Assembly: GCA_900109485.1 (NCBI GenBank)
Contig: FOAY01000008.1
Coordinates: forward strand, 124,001 to 188,000
Source of the DNA: Kosakonia sacchari
Lineage (GTDB): Bacteria; Pseudomonadota; Gammaproteobacteria; Enterobacterales; Enterobacteriaceae
Direction: 5' to 3'
DNA: 64,000 bases
The notes below the pieces were generated by a model that saw only the letters and a list, made by a program, of their open reading frames with translations, was not told the DNA's origin and did no database searches. Of this stretch, positions 30,172 to 39,513 are shown piece by piece (positions within the stretch are counted from its first letter, which is position 1; every line of letters begins with the position of its first letter). A program made the translations under genes and the position numbers.

Positions 30172-32112
30172 TTACGCTTCCAGCCGGAACTGCTGCACGC
30201 TTTGCGCAAGCTGCTGCGCCTGATCCTCAAGCGAAGTGGCGGCAGCGGCCATCTGCTGCACCAGTGAGGCGTTCTGTTGCGTTACGCCGTCCATCTCGTT
30301 CACCGCGATGGTCACCTGGCCGATACCTTTGGCCTGCTCATCCGATGCACTGACGATCTCGGTAATGATCGACTGCACCGAGTTCACCGCCTGTGTCATC
30401 TCCTGCATGGTTTTCCCGGCGTCATTCACCAGTTGAACGCCGGTTTCCACCCGCTTGCCGGACTCTTCAATCAGTGCGCCAATCTCTTTCACCGCGTTGG
30501 CGCTGCGCTGCGCCAGGTTGCGCACTTCCGAGGCTACTACCGCAAAACCGCGCCCCTGTTCGCCCGCCCGCGCCGCTTCTACCGCTGCGTTCAGCGCCAG
30601 AATATTGGTCTGGAAAGCAATGCTGTTAATGATGGCGGTGATATCGCCGATCTTGCGCGCGCTGTCATCAATCTGCGCCATGGTAGATACCACCTGGCTG
30701 ACCAGCTTCTCGCCACGGCTGGCGATCTGTGTGGCATTCGCCGTCAGCACCGTCGCCTGGTGCGCGTTTTCCGCGTTATGTTTCACCGTCGCGCTGAACT
30801 GTTCCATGCTGGCAGCCGTTTGCTCCAGCGCCGACGCTTGCTGCTCGGTGCGCGACGAGAGGTTGATATTACCGCTGACAATCTCCCCGGCCCCCTGGCG
30901 CACGGAATCGCTGGCCTCTTTTATCTGACCGACAATCTGCCGCAACTGCGCCTGCATGGTGTGCAGCGCATAGAACAGGCTGCTGCGATCGCCCTGTTTA
31001 ACGTGGATAGCGTTATCCAGCTTGCCATCCGCCACAGAGAGCGCAATGGTCGCGCCTTCCAGCGGCTCGCCGCCAATCGGCTTCAGCACTTTGCGGCTGA
31101 AGAGAAGCCCCAGCAGCGCACTGACCAGCAATATGCTGATTACACCAAGAATAATGGCGCTGAGTAGCTGGCGATTCGCCGCCGCCATCACCTGGCTTAC
31201 CGGCGCGACAACGCCGAGATACCAGCTATCGCTGCTGTTGCCGATAGTGATCGGCTGCCAGGTGATCAGGCCTTTCTCACCGAGGATCGGATCGTCCTGC
31301 TCCACCACGCTGCTGCTGAAGTTGTCCGTTTTACCGGGATAAGGTTTGCTGGTCAGGTTCTTATCCGGATAAGAAATCACTTTCCCGGCGGTCGAAAGCA
31401 GTACCGCGTAGCCGCCGCCCGCCCACGGTTTGATCTGATTCACTTTCTGCTGCAACGACGCCAGCGAAATATCGGATGTCACCACGCCGTGCAATTTGCC
31501 GTCGCTGACAATCGGCGCCGCCACCGAGGTCAGTAGCGTCGGCACCCCGTTATAGGCATAGCTGTAGGGTTCAATCAGCGTATCTTTCTGGCTTTTCTGC
31601 GGCAGCAGATAGTAGTCGCCCTGGCCCGGCGTCAGATAAGAGAGCAGCGGATGCATTTTGTAGTTGCCGGACTGATCGCGATCGACAAAGAAGGCATAAC
31701 GCCCTTTTGGCGCCTGATCGGGTTTGTCGGTAAATTCCGCATCGCGCCCGTCATAGGCATTTTCTTCAAAAATGACCGAAATGGAGAGGTAATCCGGGTT
31801 ATCGCGCAGGGTGGATTCCATGATCTTATCCACCACTTTACGATCGGTGACGCCGCCCTGCGGCAGGGCAATCAGGCTATGTCCGAGGTTATGCGCCACA
31901 TCGCGGGCGTAACTGAGTTGCTGCTGGATTTTCAGCGCTTCGCTTTGCGCGATCTGCTGGAGATAGTGTTCGGCGAGACTTTTTTGCGCATGGCTGGATT
32001 GCCAGCTCAGCACCCCAATCGTTACCACAAAGCCAAGGGTGATGGTGATGGCACCCGTCAGCAGCATTTGCGCGCGGGTACTCATTTTTTTACTCACGGG
32101 TGGTCTGGCCAT
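30172..32112 (-). CDS. Methyl-accepting chemotaxis protein with dCache-type sensor
   Basis: 646 residues. Membrane helix near 15-35, a periplasmic double-Cache sensor (about 40-315, with [20 protein letters not shown] and [20 protein letters not shown]), a second helix ([20 protein letters not shown]), a HAMP-like linker, and the cytoplasmic signalling hairpin with [20 protein letters not shown] and [19 protein letters not shown]. It ends in QQFRLEA without the NWETF-type CheR tether. dCache sensors often bind amino acids or organic acids; the ligand here is unknown. A FliA promoter upstream places it in the flagellar regulon. Confidence 0.93.
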   Translation of the reverse strand: MARPPVSKKMSTRAQMLLTGAITITLGFVVTIGVLSWQSSHAQKSLAEHYLQQIAQSEALKIQQQLSYARDVAHNLGHSLIALPQGGVTDRKVVDKIMESTLRDNPDYLSISVIFEENAYDGRDAEFTDKPDQAPKGRYAFFVDRDQSGNYKMHPLLSYLTPGQGDYYLLPQKSQKDTLIEPYSYAYNGVPTLLTSVAAPIVSDGKLHGVVTSDISLASLQQKVNQIKPWAGGGYAVLLSTAGKVISYPDKNLTSKPYPGKTDNFSSSVVEQDDPILGEKGLITWQPITIGNSSDSWYLGVVAPVSQVMAAANRQLLSAIILGVISILLVSALLGLLFSRKVLKPIGGEPLEGATIALSVADGKLDNAIHVKQGDRSSLFYALHTMQAQLRQIVGQIKEASDSVRQGAGEIVSGNINLSSRTEQQASALEQTAASMEQFSATVKHNAENAHQATVLTANATQIASRGEKLVSQVVSTMAQIDDSARKIGDITAIINSIAFQTNILALNAAVEAARAGEQGRGFAVVASEVRNLAQRSANAVKEIGALIEESGKRVETGVQLVNDAGKTMQEMTQAVNSVQSIITEIVSASDEQAKGIGQVTIAVNEMDGVTQQNASLVQQMAAAATSLEDQAQQLAQSVQQFRLEA

Positions 32113-32179
32113 TACAGCTCTCCTGGTATAAACCTGCTACATCATTATTCCTTTCATCACATGCTCCCTGATACCTGCT

Positions 32180-32206
32180 CTATCGGCGTACATTTTTTGA
32201 TCTTTA
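32180..32206 (-). promoter_or_regulatory. FliA (sigma28) promoter of the chemoreceptor gene
   Basis: On the minus strand TAAAGATC-N11-GCCGATAG matches the sigma28 consensus TAAAGTTT-N11-GCCGATAA with exact spacing, 68 bases before the start codon. Confidence 0.85.
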
Positions 32207-32399
32207 ATTGTTAACAGCGAGGTTACACAGGTGTAAAAACGCGCGCGCAAAATCATAATCAGCGGTATGAAGGGGCGGGATGTTGTCGCGACGGTTAACT
32301 CACGGAGCTTGCCGCTTAATGCAGCAGTTTATGCTGTGGTCTTAGCAGAGGAATTTTTGCAACAGGAGAGCGCCCCGGCGCGCGCCAGGGCGGGAAGCG

Positions 32400-32660
32400 T
32401 TAGCCTTTGTCGTCTTTCGGGCCGAGGAAGTAAAAGCCAAAGGGCAGCGAGCCAATAATGGTAAACATCAGGCTGTAAATCGCCACCCAGGCGCCCTGGA
32501 TGATAAACATCGAGGTAGTCCATGTTTCCATCGGCAGATTGTACTGCTCTTCCACGCCTTCGAAGGCAGCTTTCGAGATCACGCTGACGGCAATCAGAAA
32601 TACAATCACCACCGCTATGATAAATTTTTTCCCCTCGCGGGTACGCAGTTTTTCCAGCAT
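32400..32660 (-). CDS. Small two-helix inner-membrane protein (DUF2534-like)
   Basis: 86 residues. A charged N-terminus (MLEKLRTREGKK), a first helix (FIIAVVIVFLIAVSVI), a short loop with YNLPMETWTTSM, a second helix (AWVAIYSLMFTIIGSLPFGF) and a KDDKG tail. I recall a similar family as DUF2534 but cannot confirm it. Function unknown. The gene is monocistronic, with an AGGAGG site before the ATG. Confidence 0.7.
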   Translation of the reverse strand: MLEKLRTREGKKFIIAVVIVFLIAVSVISKAAFEGVEEQYNLPMETWTTSMFIIQGAWVAIYSLMFTIIGSLPFGFYFLGPKDDKG

Positions 32661-32927
32661 AGAAACCTCCTGTCATGTGGCTTTTCTGTGCTGCGAGTGT
32701 AACCGATCTGCTGTCGAATTGTTGTGAAGAGTGAAGAAAAACGGCTAACAGTGACGGCATTTGGCTTTTCCATCGCCGCTGAGCATCATGTCAGCCGCGC
32801 TTTAACGGCGCTGTTTTTATATTATTTTTACTGCCGCGTATTTTCTTTTTACGCAGCGTTTATATCAAAATAAAAAGGGCTCTTTTATGCTGAGTTCATC
32901 GCCGCAAGGCCTGACAGAAAGAACACC

Positions 32928-34331
32928 ATGAACTCGTTGATGACTATTCCACTGCTGAAAAATATCCGCACGCTGTTTACTTCCATGCCCATTCCGGCGC
33001 TATCGTTCCCCTCTGACGGAACAGAAAGAGATAGTGAAATCAGGCAATTGCAGGAAACGCTTACTGACGAAATAAAAGACTACCTGAACCGTTACCCTGA
33101 AACAAAGCATGTGGATATTTATCTGAACGATACGCATGGCATATTCAGGGGGAAAAGAGTCTCCGTGGAAAATTTATTTTCCATGAGCAAAGGATGTTAT
33201 TTTCCGCAATCTGTTTACGCCATGGATCGCGAAGGGAAAATAATCTCATCCGATACGCTGATTAACGAAGAACCGGATAATTTATGTCTGCCCGTTCCCG
33301 GAACACTGCGACCCGGCGCCCACGATCCGCAGCATAATGCGCAGTTGTTGTTAACCATGCTTGATGAAAACAACCGGCCTTATGCGCTGGAACCAGCGGC
33401 GATCCTGCAAAATGTGCTGCGGCGGTTTCATTACCACGGCCTCTATCCGGTCGTCGCTCCCGAAATTGAGTTTTACCTTGTTGATCCCGCCGCGCCGAAA
33501 ACCCGCCCGCAGGGCTGTTTTCATATGGCGGTGCCCTCCACCTACTCGGCGTTTATCGAGGAGCTGGAAAGTCTGGCGGCAGCACAGCGGCTGCCGCTCT
33601 CCGGTGTGGTGAGTGAAGCCGAAGCCGGACAGTTTGAACTGAATATGCCCCACTCGCATCACGTCGTGGAAGCCTGCGAACAGATCCTGGCGCTGCGTCG
33701 GCTCACCGGCACGGTGGCCGGGAAATTTGGTTTTCAGGCCAACTTTATGGCGAAGCCCTTCTCCGGGCTGGCGGGTAGCGGCCTGCATTTCCATATCAGC
33801 CTCAATGATATTCATGGTGAAAATGTTTTCGCCTGCCCCGCAGAAGAACTCAACGACATGGTGCGCCTCTCGCTGGCCGGGATGCTGGAACTGATGCCCG
33901 CGTCGGTAGCAATTATGGCGCCTGGGGTTAACGGATTCCGCCGTTTACGCAAGAACCTCAGCGAACCGCTCTTTCATTCCTGGGGCTACAACAAACGCAA
34001 TGCCGCCTTGCGCATCCCCTGCTCCGACGCCCGCAACCGGCGCATCGAATATCGCCTCGCAGGTGCAGATGCCAACCCCTATCTGGTGATGGCCACCATC
34101 CTCAGCGGCATCCTGTACGGTCTGGAGCGAGTCGATGACGATACGCTGGCGAATTTCACCCACACCGCGCCGACATTACCGCTGTTTCAGCAACCGGCGC
34201 TGGAGGTGTTTCGCCAGAATAGCTATCTGGCAGAACATCTCGGCAGCGCGTTTTGCGAGCAGTGGTATAGCGGCAAAATGGCAGAACTGAACTGGTTTGA
34301 AAGTCTCGTCACGCAGCAAGAGCTGGCATAA
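32928..34331 (+). CDS. Glutamine synthetase-family ligase, PuuA-like
   Basis: 467 residues. It aligns with gamma-glutamylputrescine synthetase PuuA over most of its length: LNRYPETKHVDIYLNDTHG, FRGKRVSVENLF, GCYFPQSVYAMD, APEIEFYL (metal-binding glutamates), EAEAGQFELNMPHSHHVVEA, GSGLHFHIS and IEYRLAGADANPYLVMA. These enzymes join glutamate to an amine using ATP. No puuBCDPR genes are near, so the amine substrate cannot be assigned. An N-terminal stretch of about 40 residues (LLKNIRTLFTSMPIPALSF) differs from PuuA. Confidence 0.87.
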   Translation: MNSLMTIPLLKNIRTLFTSMPIPALSFPSDGTERDSEIRQLQETLTDEIKDYLNRYPETKHVDIYLNDTHGIFRGKRVSVENLFSMSKGCYFPQSVYAMDREGKIISSDTLINEEPDNLCLPVPGTLRPGAHDPQHNAQLLLTMLDENNRPYALEPAAILQNVLRRFHYHGLYPVVAPEIEFYLVDPAAPKTRPQGCFHMAVPSTYSAFIEELESLAAAQRLPLSGVVSEAEAGQFELNMPHSHHVVEACEQILALRRLTGTVAGKFGFQANFMAKPFSGLAGSGLHFHISLNDIHGENVFACPAEELNDMVRLSLAGMLELMPASVAIMAPGVNGFRRLRKNLSEPLFHSWGYNKRNAALRIPCSDARNRRIEYRLAGADANPYLVMATILSGILYGLERVDDDTLANFTHTAPTLPLFQQPALEVFRQNSYLAEHLGSAFCEQWYSGKMAELNWFESLVTQQELA

Positions 34332-34346
34332 CCCGCTGCGCCGCAC

Positions 34347-34871
34347 TTAGCTGGCCTGTGGCAATGTGAAATCCCCTTCTCCCAACGGGCGCTGCATCAG
34401 CACGGTATCCAGCCAGCGCCCGTGTTTCATCCCCACGCTTTTAAGCGTGCCGATCACCACAAATCCGGCGCGGCTGTGCAGCCGTAACGAACCTTCGTTT
34501 TCGCTGTTGCCGACGTTGGCAATCAATTGCCGGTAGCCCTGCGTTTCAGCCCATGCCACCGCGCGGGCAAGCAGCGCTTTGCCTGCGCCCTGGCGACGAA
34601 ACGTCTCATCAACGTAGATGGAATCCTCCAGCGTATACTGGTAAGCGCGGCGCTCGCGGTAGCGGGAGAGATAGCAATATCCCCGAACCTCGCCGTCCTG
34701 CACGGCCACAAACCACGGCAGCCCGGCAAGGCGGATTTTCTTAAGCCTTGTGCGCATCTCGTCGATATCCGGCGCTTCGGTCTCAAAAGTGGCGTTCCCC
34801 TGCGTCACGTGGTAAGCATATATCTGCGTAATCGCGCGCAGATGTTGTTCTTCTGCCTCAATAATTTCCAT
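34347..34871 (-). CDS. GNAT acetyltransferase, phosphinothricin/MnaT type
   Basis: 174 residues. GNAT fold with IYAYHVTQGNATFETEAPD, the acetyl-CoA loop (VDETFRRQGAGKALLARAVA), and a C-terminal RLHSRAGFVVIGTLKSVGMK, GRWLDTVLMQR block typical of the PAT/YncA branch that acetylates amino-group toxins or methionine analogues. Two adjacent ATGs (34874 and 34871) exist; the inner one has better spacing to AGAGGA. Divergent from a LysR regulator 96 bases away. Confidence 0.87.
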   Translation of the reverse strand: MEIIEAEEQHLRAITQIYAYHVTQGNATFETEAPDIDEMRTRLKKIRLAGLPWFVAVQDGEVRGYCYLSRYRERRAYQYTLEDSIYVDETFRRQGAGKALLARAVAWAETQGYRQLIANVGNSENEGSLRLHSRAGFVVIGTLKSVGMKHGRWLDTVLMQRPLGEGDFTLPQAS

Positions 34872-34967
34872 CATCCGTCCTCTGTTCTCGCTTGCGCACA
34901 GGTTATCTGCCGCGCGGCAAAACAGGCACCGGGCGGCGCTTATAACCGCGATAAGGAAAACTTTGCC

Positions 34968-35852
34968 ATGGCGCAATTTAGCCTCGACCAGTTGGCGACC
35001 TACAAACTGGTGATCGCCCGGGGAAGTTTTACCGCAGCGGCAGAAGTGCTGGGTATTTCGCAACCGGCGGTCAGCCTGCAAATCCGCCAGCTTGAGCAGG
35101 CGCTCCAGACGCGACTGATTGAGCGCACCGGGCGCAGCCTGCGACCGACCGCCGCCGGAAAAACCTTTCTCGCCCACTGTGCGGAAATCGAAAACGCGGT
35201 CAGCGCCGCCGTGCAGTCTGTCGCACAGCACCAGCAGGAGATTAGTGGCAGCGTCACGCTCGGCACCGGCGCAACCACCTGCATTCATCTGTTGCCGCCC
35301 GTGCTGCAACAACTGCGCGAAGATTTTCCGTTACTGACCGTAGGCGTGCGCACCGGCAATACCACGGATATTGTGCGCGCAGTGGAAGAGAATCGTATCG
35401 ATATTGGCCTGGTGACACTGCCCGCGAGCGGGCGCAACCTCGCCATTTCACCGCTGTTTAACGAAGATTTTGTCGCCATCAGCGCCAGCCGCTCGCCTGC
35501 GCTGCCCGCTGCCACGCCTGCGGCATTACAGGCCTTACCGCTGATTGTTTTTGAGTCCGGCAGCAGTACCCGCCAGTTGATTGACGGCTGGTTAACCGCC
35601 GCCGTCACGCCGGTGATGGAGCTTGGCAGTATTGAAGCCATCAAACGTATGGTGCGCGCCGGTCTCGGTTACAGCCTTGTGCCTGAAGTCGCCGTACAGG
35701 CTGATGAGGATAAATGCGGGTTGCGCGTACAGGCGTTACAGCCGCCGTTGCAGCGCACGCTGGCGCTGGTGATGCGTCAGGATAAAGTGGTCAATCGCGG
35801 GATGAAAACGGTGCTGAACAGCCTGAAACAGGCGGGCAAAACGCCCGCCTAA
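34968..35852 (+). CDS. LysR-family transcription regulator
   Basis: 294 residues. Winged helix at the N-terminus (LDQLATYKLVIARGSFTAAA, then EVLGISQPAVSLQIRQLEQA), then a periplasmic-binding-type effector domain (GSVTLGTGATTC, VGVRTGNTTDIVRAVEENRI, IGLVTLP). The ATG at 34968 follows ATAAGGA; the frame is open upstream within the antisense of the acetyltransferase and is not coding there. It resembles CysB/CbbR-type regulators; the target is unknown, possibly the divergent acetyltransferase. A GC-rich hairpin overlaps its 3' end. Confidence 0.88.
   Translation: MAQFSLDQLATYKLVIARGSFTAAAEVLGISQPAVSLQIRQLEQALQTRLIERTGRSLRPTAAGKTFLAHCAEIENAVSAAVQSVAQHQQEISGSVTLGTGATTCIHLLPPVLQQLREDFPLLTVGVRTGNTTDIVRAVEENRIDIGLVTLPASGRNLAISPLFNEDFVAISASRSPALPAATPAALQALPLIVFESGSSTRQLIDGWLTAAVTPVMELGSIEAIKRMVRAGLGYSLVPEVAVQADEDKCGLRVQALQPPLQRTLALVMRQDKVVNRGMKTVLNSLKQAGKTPA
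35833..35851. terminator. GC-rich hairpin at the end of the LysR gene
   Basis: GGCGGGC and GCCCGCC arms around an AAAA-containing loop overlap the last codons of the LysR gene, nine bases before the converging TonB receptor stop. No T run follows, so it is a weak terminator or mRNA end. Confidence 0.4.
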
Positions 35853-35860
35853 AGGCACGC

Positions 35861-38071
35861 TTAGAAGTCGTAGCTCATGGAGACTTTCAACTTCCGCGCT
35901 TCACCCTGGTAGATATAGGTGCCGTTGTCTTCGACGCTGGCCCAGTATTTCTCATTGGTGACGTTATCCACGCCGACACGCCAGACCATCTCGTTTTTAT
36001 CCTGATTGAGGTGCATACGGTAGCGCACCCCCAGATCCAGCGTGGTGTAGCTGTCGAGTTTTTTGCTATTGGCGTTATCCGCATACTGCGAACCGGTATG
36101 GTTGATTCTTGCCGTCGCGGTCAGGCCGTCAACCGGTTTGATGTCGTATTCCGCGCCCAGCACACTGTAGAAGCGCGCCACGCCGATAGGCCGGTTCCCC
36201 TGGTTAATGCCATCTTCGGTTTTGGTCAACTCAGCATCGATCCAGGTGGCGCTGCCGTTCAGACGCAGGCCAAGCATCGGTTCACCAAACAGATTCAGCT
36301 CAACGCCGCGGTTACGCTGCTCGCCGTTCAGCGCATAGATATTGGTATCGCTGTTCTGAATGGCGGTCGGTTTCTTAATTTCAAACAGCGACAGCGTACC
36401 GCCCACGCGGCCAAAGTCCGTTTTCACACCGACTTCATTCTGTTTCGAGTGCGCAATGCCGGTGGTCTGATACTGGTTAGCGGCGCCTTCCGGCGCGGTG
36501 CTGCCCGGTTGCAGCGCTTCGGTATGGTTAGCATAGAAAGAGACCACTTCCCACGGCTTATAAACGATGCCGTAAGTCGGCATCCAGCGATCCTGGATAA
36601 AGCGCGCGGTGTCATCTTCTGCGCCCGTCGCATTGCTGTAGCTGTGCACCCACACTTTCTGGTAACGCGCGCCCGCTGTGAACAGCACGGTGTCGTTCAG
36701 AACGCCCAGCGTGTCGCTCAGCAGCCAGCCCTGTGAACGGGTGCGGCCGGTGGTCAGCGGATCGCTGTAGTTGCCGCCGACGTAGCTGTAATCAGGCATC
36801 GCAACCGACGAGTTATCATAGATGTTCACTGCCGGGTTATCCGCCGCAGCCGACATGCGCCACGCCACCTTGTCCCGCTTAATATTGGCCGAATAGCCCA
36901 CGTTCACTTTGTGCGACACAAAGCCGGTATCGAAGTTACCGCGCAGCCCGGCCATGCCGCTCCAGGAGTCGCTGATACGGTTGGTGTCGAGGCGGCCAAT
37001 CGTCGCATCGCCCTGCTCATCATTCACTTTCGGCGCGCCGTAAATCCCCTCTTCATGGGAGTGCTGGCCGCCGAACGCGGCATACGCCGTCCAGACATCG
37101 GTCAGATCATATTCCGCGCGCGCCAGGCCAAATTCGTTTTCGATATTGCTGTACGCCCACTGCTGGCTGTAGTTTTTGGTGTTGCTCGGGACCTTCGGAA
37201 CAAAATCCACTGCGCTGATGTTCACGCCCATCGAGCCGCCGTGGAAGGTCTTTTTCTGATAGCCAAGATCCAGCGAACTGCGGAAGCGATCGCTGCGATA
37301 ATCGAGGCCAATCGACGCCGCCGTCGTGCGACGGTTGTCATCCTCAACGGTGGCTTCGCCTTCGCGGTGCAACAGGTTGACGCGCACGCCGAACTGATTG
37401 TTATCACCATAGCGACGGCCAACGTCCAGCGAACCGCCAAGCTGTGAACGCGAGGAGTAATCGACGCCGACGCGCGTCAACGGCGTATCATCGGCATGTT
37501 TCGGTTCAAGGTTGATCATCCCGCCGACGCCGGAAGACGCCGCGCCATTCATCAGGGCATTGGCGCCTTTAAACACTTCCACGCGTTCGAGCATCTGAGT
37601 ATCCACCACCTGGCGCGGCACAATACCGGCCAGGCCGCCCATCAGCATATCGTCGCCATCCAGCTCGAAACCGCGAATACGGTAGGTTTCCGCCATGTTG
37701 CCGTAACCCTGGCCGACCTGCACGCCAGCATCATTGCTGACCACATCGGCAATGGTTTTCGCCTGTTGATCCTGCACTAACTTCGAGGTATAGCCGATCA
37801 CGTTAAACGGCACATCCATCGCCTTCTGTTCGCCCATCATCCCAAGGCGACCGCCGTACGCGACCTGACCATCCAGATACGCCGGAACCAGCGCATCGCC
37901 GCCCGGTTTGAAGTCGCTGCTGGTAGTCGACTGCACCACAATGGTGTCGTCTTTCGTCTGGCTGGTGTTGGCATTTGCCGTCGCGGCGTGCGCTGAGTGC
38001 GCCGCTGCGCCAATGGCCAGCGCAAGTAATGTCTTGCGCAAAGAAGGAGGGATCTTTTTGCTGTTATTCAT
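35861..38071 (-). CDS. TonB-dependent siderophore receptor
   Basis: About 736 residues. A signal peptide (RKTLLALAIGAAAHSAHA), a TonB box (DDTIVVQST), an N-terminal plug (PFNVIGYTSKLVQDQQAKTI, YRIRGFELDGDDMLMGGLAG, VEVFKGANALMNGAASSGVG, GMINLEPK) and a long beta-barrel ending in VSMSYDF with the terminal aromatic. Of the FhuA/FhuE ferric-siderophore type; the ligand is not predictable. The second of two adjacent ATGs (38071) has the better-spaced GAG. It lies 54 bases after a YncE-like gene, with a Fur box upstream of both. E. coli yncD-yncE has the same pairing on opposite strands. Confidence 0.92.
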   Translation of the reverse strand: MNNSKKIPPSLRKTLLALAIGAAAHSAHAATANANTSQTKDDTIVVQSTTSSDFKPGGDALVPAYLDGQVAYGGRLGMMGEQKAMDVPFNVIGYTSKLVQDQQAKTIADVVSNDAGVQVGQGYGNMAETYRIRGFELDGDDMLMGGLAGIVPRQVVDTQMLERVEVFKGANALMNGAASSGVGGMINLEPKHADDTPLTRVGVDYSSRSQLGGSLDVGRRYGDNNQFGVRVNLLHREGEATVEDDNRRTTAASIGLDYRSDRFRSSLDLGYQKKTFHGGSMGVNISAVDFVPKVPSNTKNYSQQWAYSNIENEFGLARAEYDLTDVWTAYAAFGGQHSHEEGIYGAPKVNDEQGDATIGRLDTNRISDSWSGMAGLRGNFDTGFVSHKVNVGYSANIKRDKVAWRMSAAADNPAVNIYDNSSVAMPDYSYVGGNYSDPLTTGRTRSQGWLLSDTLGVLNDTVLFTAGARYQKVWVHSYSNATGAEDDTARFIQDRWMPTYGIVYKPWEVVSFYANHTEALQPGSTAPEGAANQYQTTGIAHSKQNEVGVKTDFGRVGGTLSLFEIKKPTAIQNSDTNIYALNGEQRNRGVELNLFGEPMLGLRLNGSATWIDAELTKTEDGINQGNRPIGVARFYSVLGAEYDIKPVDGLTATARINHTGSQYADNANSKKLDSYTTLDLGVRYRMHLNQDKNEMVWRVGVDNVTNEKYWASVEDNGTYIYQGEARKLKVSMSYDF

Positions 38072-38125
38072 CATCGACTCATATCGAAGTGTGTGGAAAA
38101 ACGGCACGTTTCCGGGCCAGGTTGA

Positions 38126-39214
38126 TTACTGGTTAAGGGCGATGCGAACGACGCTGTCCGGCCCGTTGGTAGAGTGATCTTTGTTGAATGCCTGTTTGAC
38201 GGTGACAAACAGCGTCTGGCCGTCGGCAGAGAGCAGCAGGCTGTTCGGATTCGGCGGCAGATCCCAGCGCTGTTTTACCGCAAGGCTGGTGGCATCGAGG
38301 CTCAGCACTTTGCCCGCTTCACGCTGGGTGAGGTAAATTTCGTGGCGTTTCGGGTTGAATTTCACCGCCAGCGTACCGCCCAGATCGAGCTGTTTCAGCA
38401 CCTTGCCGCTGTGGATATCCAGCACCAGCGTGGTTTTGGCTTTTGAGTTATCGGTAACGAACAGACGGCCGGTCTCGCTGTCTTCGGCAATATTCAGCAG
38501 CAGCGCCGGTTTATCACCGAGCGGTTTCCAGCGTTGTTCAATGCGGTTATTGCGCGGGTTGACGACCAGAATTTCGCCGCCGCCGTTCGCCACATACAGG
38601 CGCTGAGTTTGCTCAGACCAGTGCAGGCCCGTGACCCATTTCCCGGCATTTTTAATCCGTGCTTTCACTTTCAGGGTTTTGGCGTCAACCACCCATACCA
38701 GCGCCGGATCGGCCACCGCGCCAACGTACAGCGCGCCGTCGTGCAGCAGGATTTCACGCGCGCCGTACGGCAGGCCTTTCTCATTGCGTTCCGGGAACAG
38801 CGTGCGGGCAAGCACTTTGCCATTGCTGGTGTCGATAGCGCTGACGCCGCCATCAAGGGAGTGGGTAACGTAAACGGTTTTGCCGTCCGGGGAGATCGTC
38901 ATCCCGAAATTTTTCAGATCGGTATGGGTGGAACCGAGGGTTTTCAGCGTCGCAGGATCCAGTTTGTAAACCACCCCGCCCTGCACATCTTTAAAGCCTT
39001 CCGCACTGGAAACGTACAGCGCATCGCCCTGCGGGCTTAGTGCCATTTCATACAGGCCGCTCGCCAGATCGCGTTTTTGTACATTCGCCGGTAATTGCGC
39101 GGCAGCGGTTTTTGGCGTTTCGGCAGCAGGTTGTGCCGATGTGGTGTGTTGAGCGCTGCAACCGGCCAGTAGCAGGGTTGCCAGCAGCGCCAGCGCGGGG
39201 GTTTTCATCGTCAT
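38126..39214 (-). CDS. YncE-like beta-propeller lipoprotein
   Basis: 362 residues. The N-terminus is a lipoprotein signal (ALALLATLLLAGCSA), unlike E. coli YncE, which has an ordinary signal peptide. A seven-bladed propeller follows, with repeated YVSSAEG, VYVTHSLDGGVSAID, LYVANGGGEILVV and LFVTVKQ blades; it aligns with YncE throughout. E. coli YncE is iron-repressed and binds DNA in vitro, role unclear. The ATG at 39214 has AAGGA six bases upstream. It probably forms an operon with the TonB receptor downstream. Confidence 0.88.
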   Translation of the reverse strand: MTMKTPALALLATLLLAGCSAQHTTSAQPAAETPKTAAAQLPANVQKRDLASGLYEMALSPQGDALYVSSAEGFKDVQGGVVYKLDPATLKTLGSTHTDLKNFGMTISPDGKTVYVTHSLDGGVSAIDTSNGKVLARTLFPERNEKGLPYGAREILLHDGALYVGAVADPALVWVVDAKTLKVKARIKNAGKWVTGLHWSEQTQRLYVANGGGEILVVNPRNNRIEQRWKPLGDKPALLLNIAEDSETGRLFVTDNSKAKTTLVLDIHSGKVLKQLDLGGTLAVKFNPKRHEIYLTQREAGKVLSLDATSLAVKQRWDLPPNPNSLLLSADGQTLFVTVKQAFNKDHSTNGPDSVVRIALNQ

Positions 39215-39391
39215 CGGAAATCCTTACCGTTAATGTCATCAACAGGCGAGCCAGTGCGTAACGCTCAGGTGCGTACTTTTTTGATGAAGGCAATTTTGCC
39301 TGGCGCAGCTCGCCACTTCTCCGTGTCCCTGTAAGCGTTTACGCCTACTGTTTTTGCGGGAAAACTCCGTGCTGCGCCCACAAACACTAAA

Positions 39392-39418
39392 GAGAATGAG
39401 AACTATACTCATTATCTT
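39392..39418 (-). promoter_or_regulatory. Fur box upstream of the YncE-like / TonB receptor operon
   Basis: Perfect arms AATGAG (39395-39400) and CTCATT (39408-39413) within GAGAATGAGAACTATACTCA and the following TTATC, close to the Fur consensus. The site is about 180 bases before the gene start, so the leader is long. Confidence 0.65.
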
Positions 39419-39513
39419 CATTCAGGCAAGAACTATTGTCACATTGCGTTGTCAGGGGAAAAAAATGCGCCGGGCAGTAACAACCGGCGCATATTGAGGG
39501 TATTGGGGAGAGA

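Noticed and set aside
32790-32820. Terminator-like hairpin upstream of the PuuA-like gene
   Set aside because: The stem is interrupted and no plus-strand gene precedes it. Too weak to list.
34527-34967. N-terminal extension of the LysR gene
   Set aside because: Antisense to the acetyltransferase. The family N-terminus and an AAGGA site point to the ATG at 34968.
34872-35312. N-terminal extension of the acetyltransferase
   Set aside because: Antisense to the LysR gene; GNAT homology begins at MEIIEAEE.
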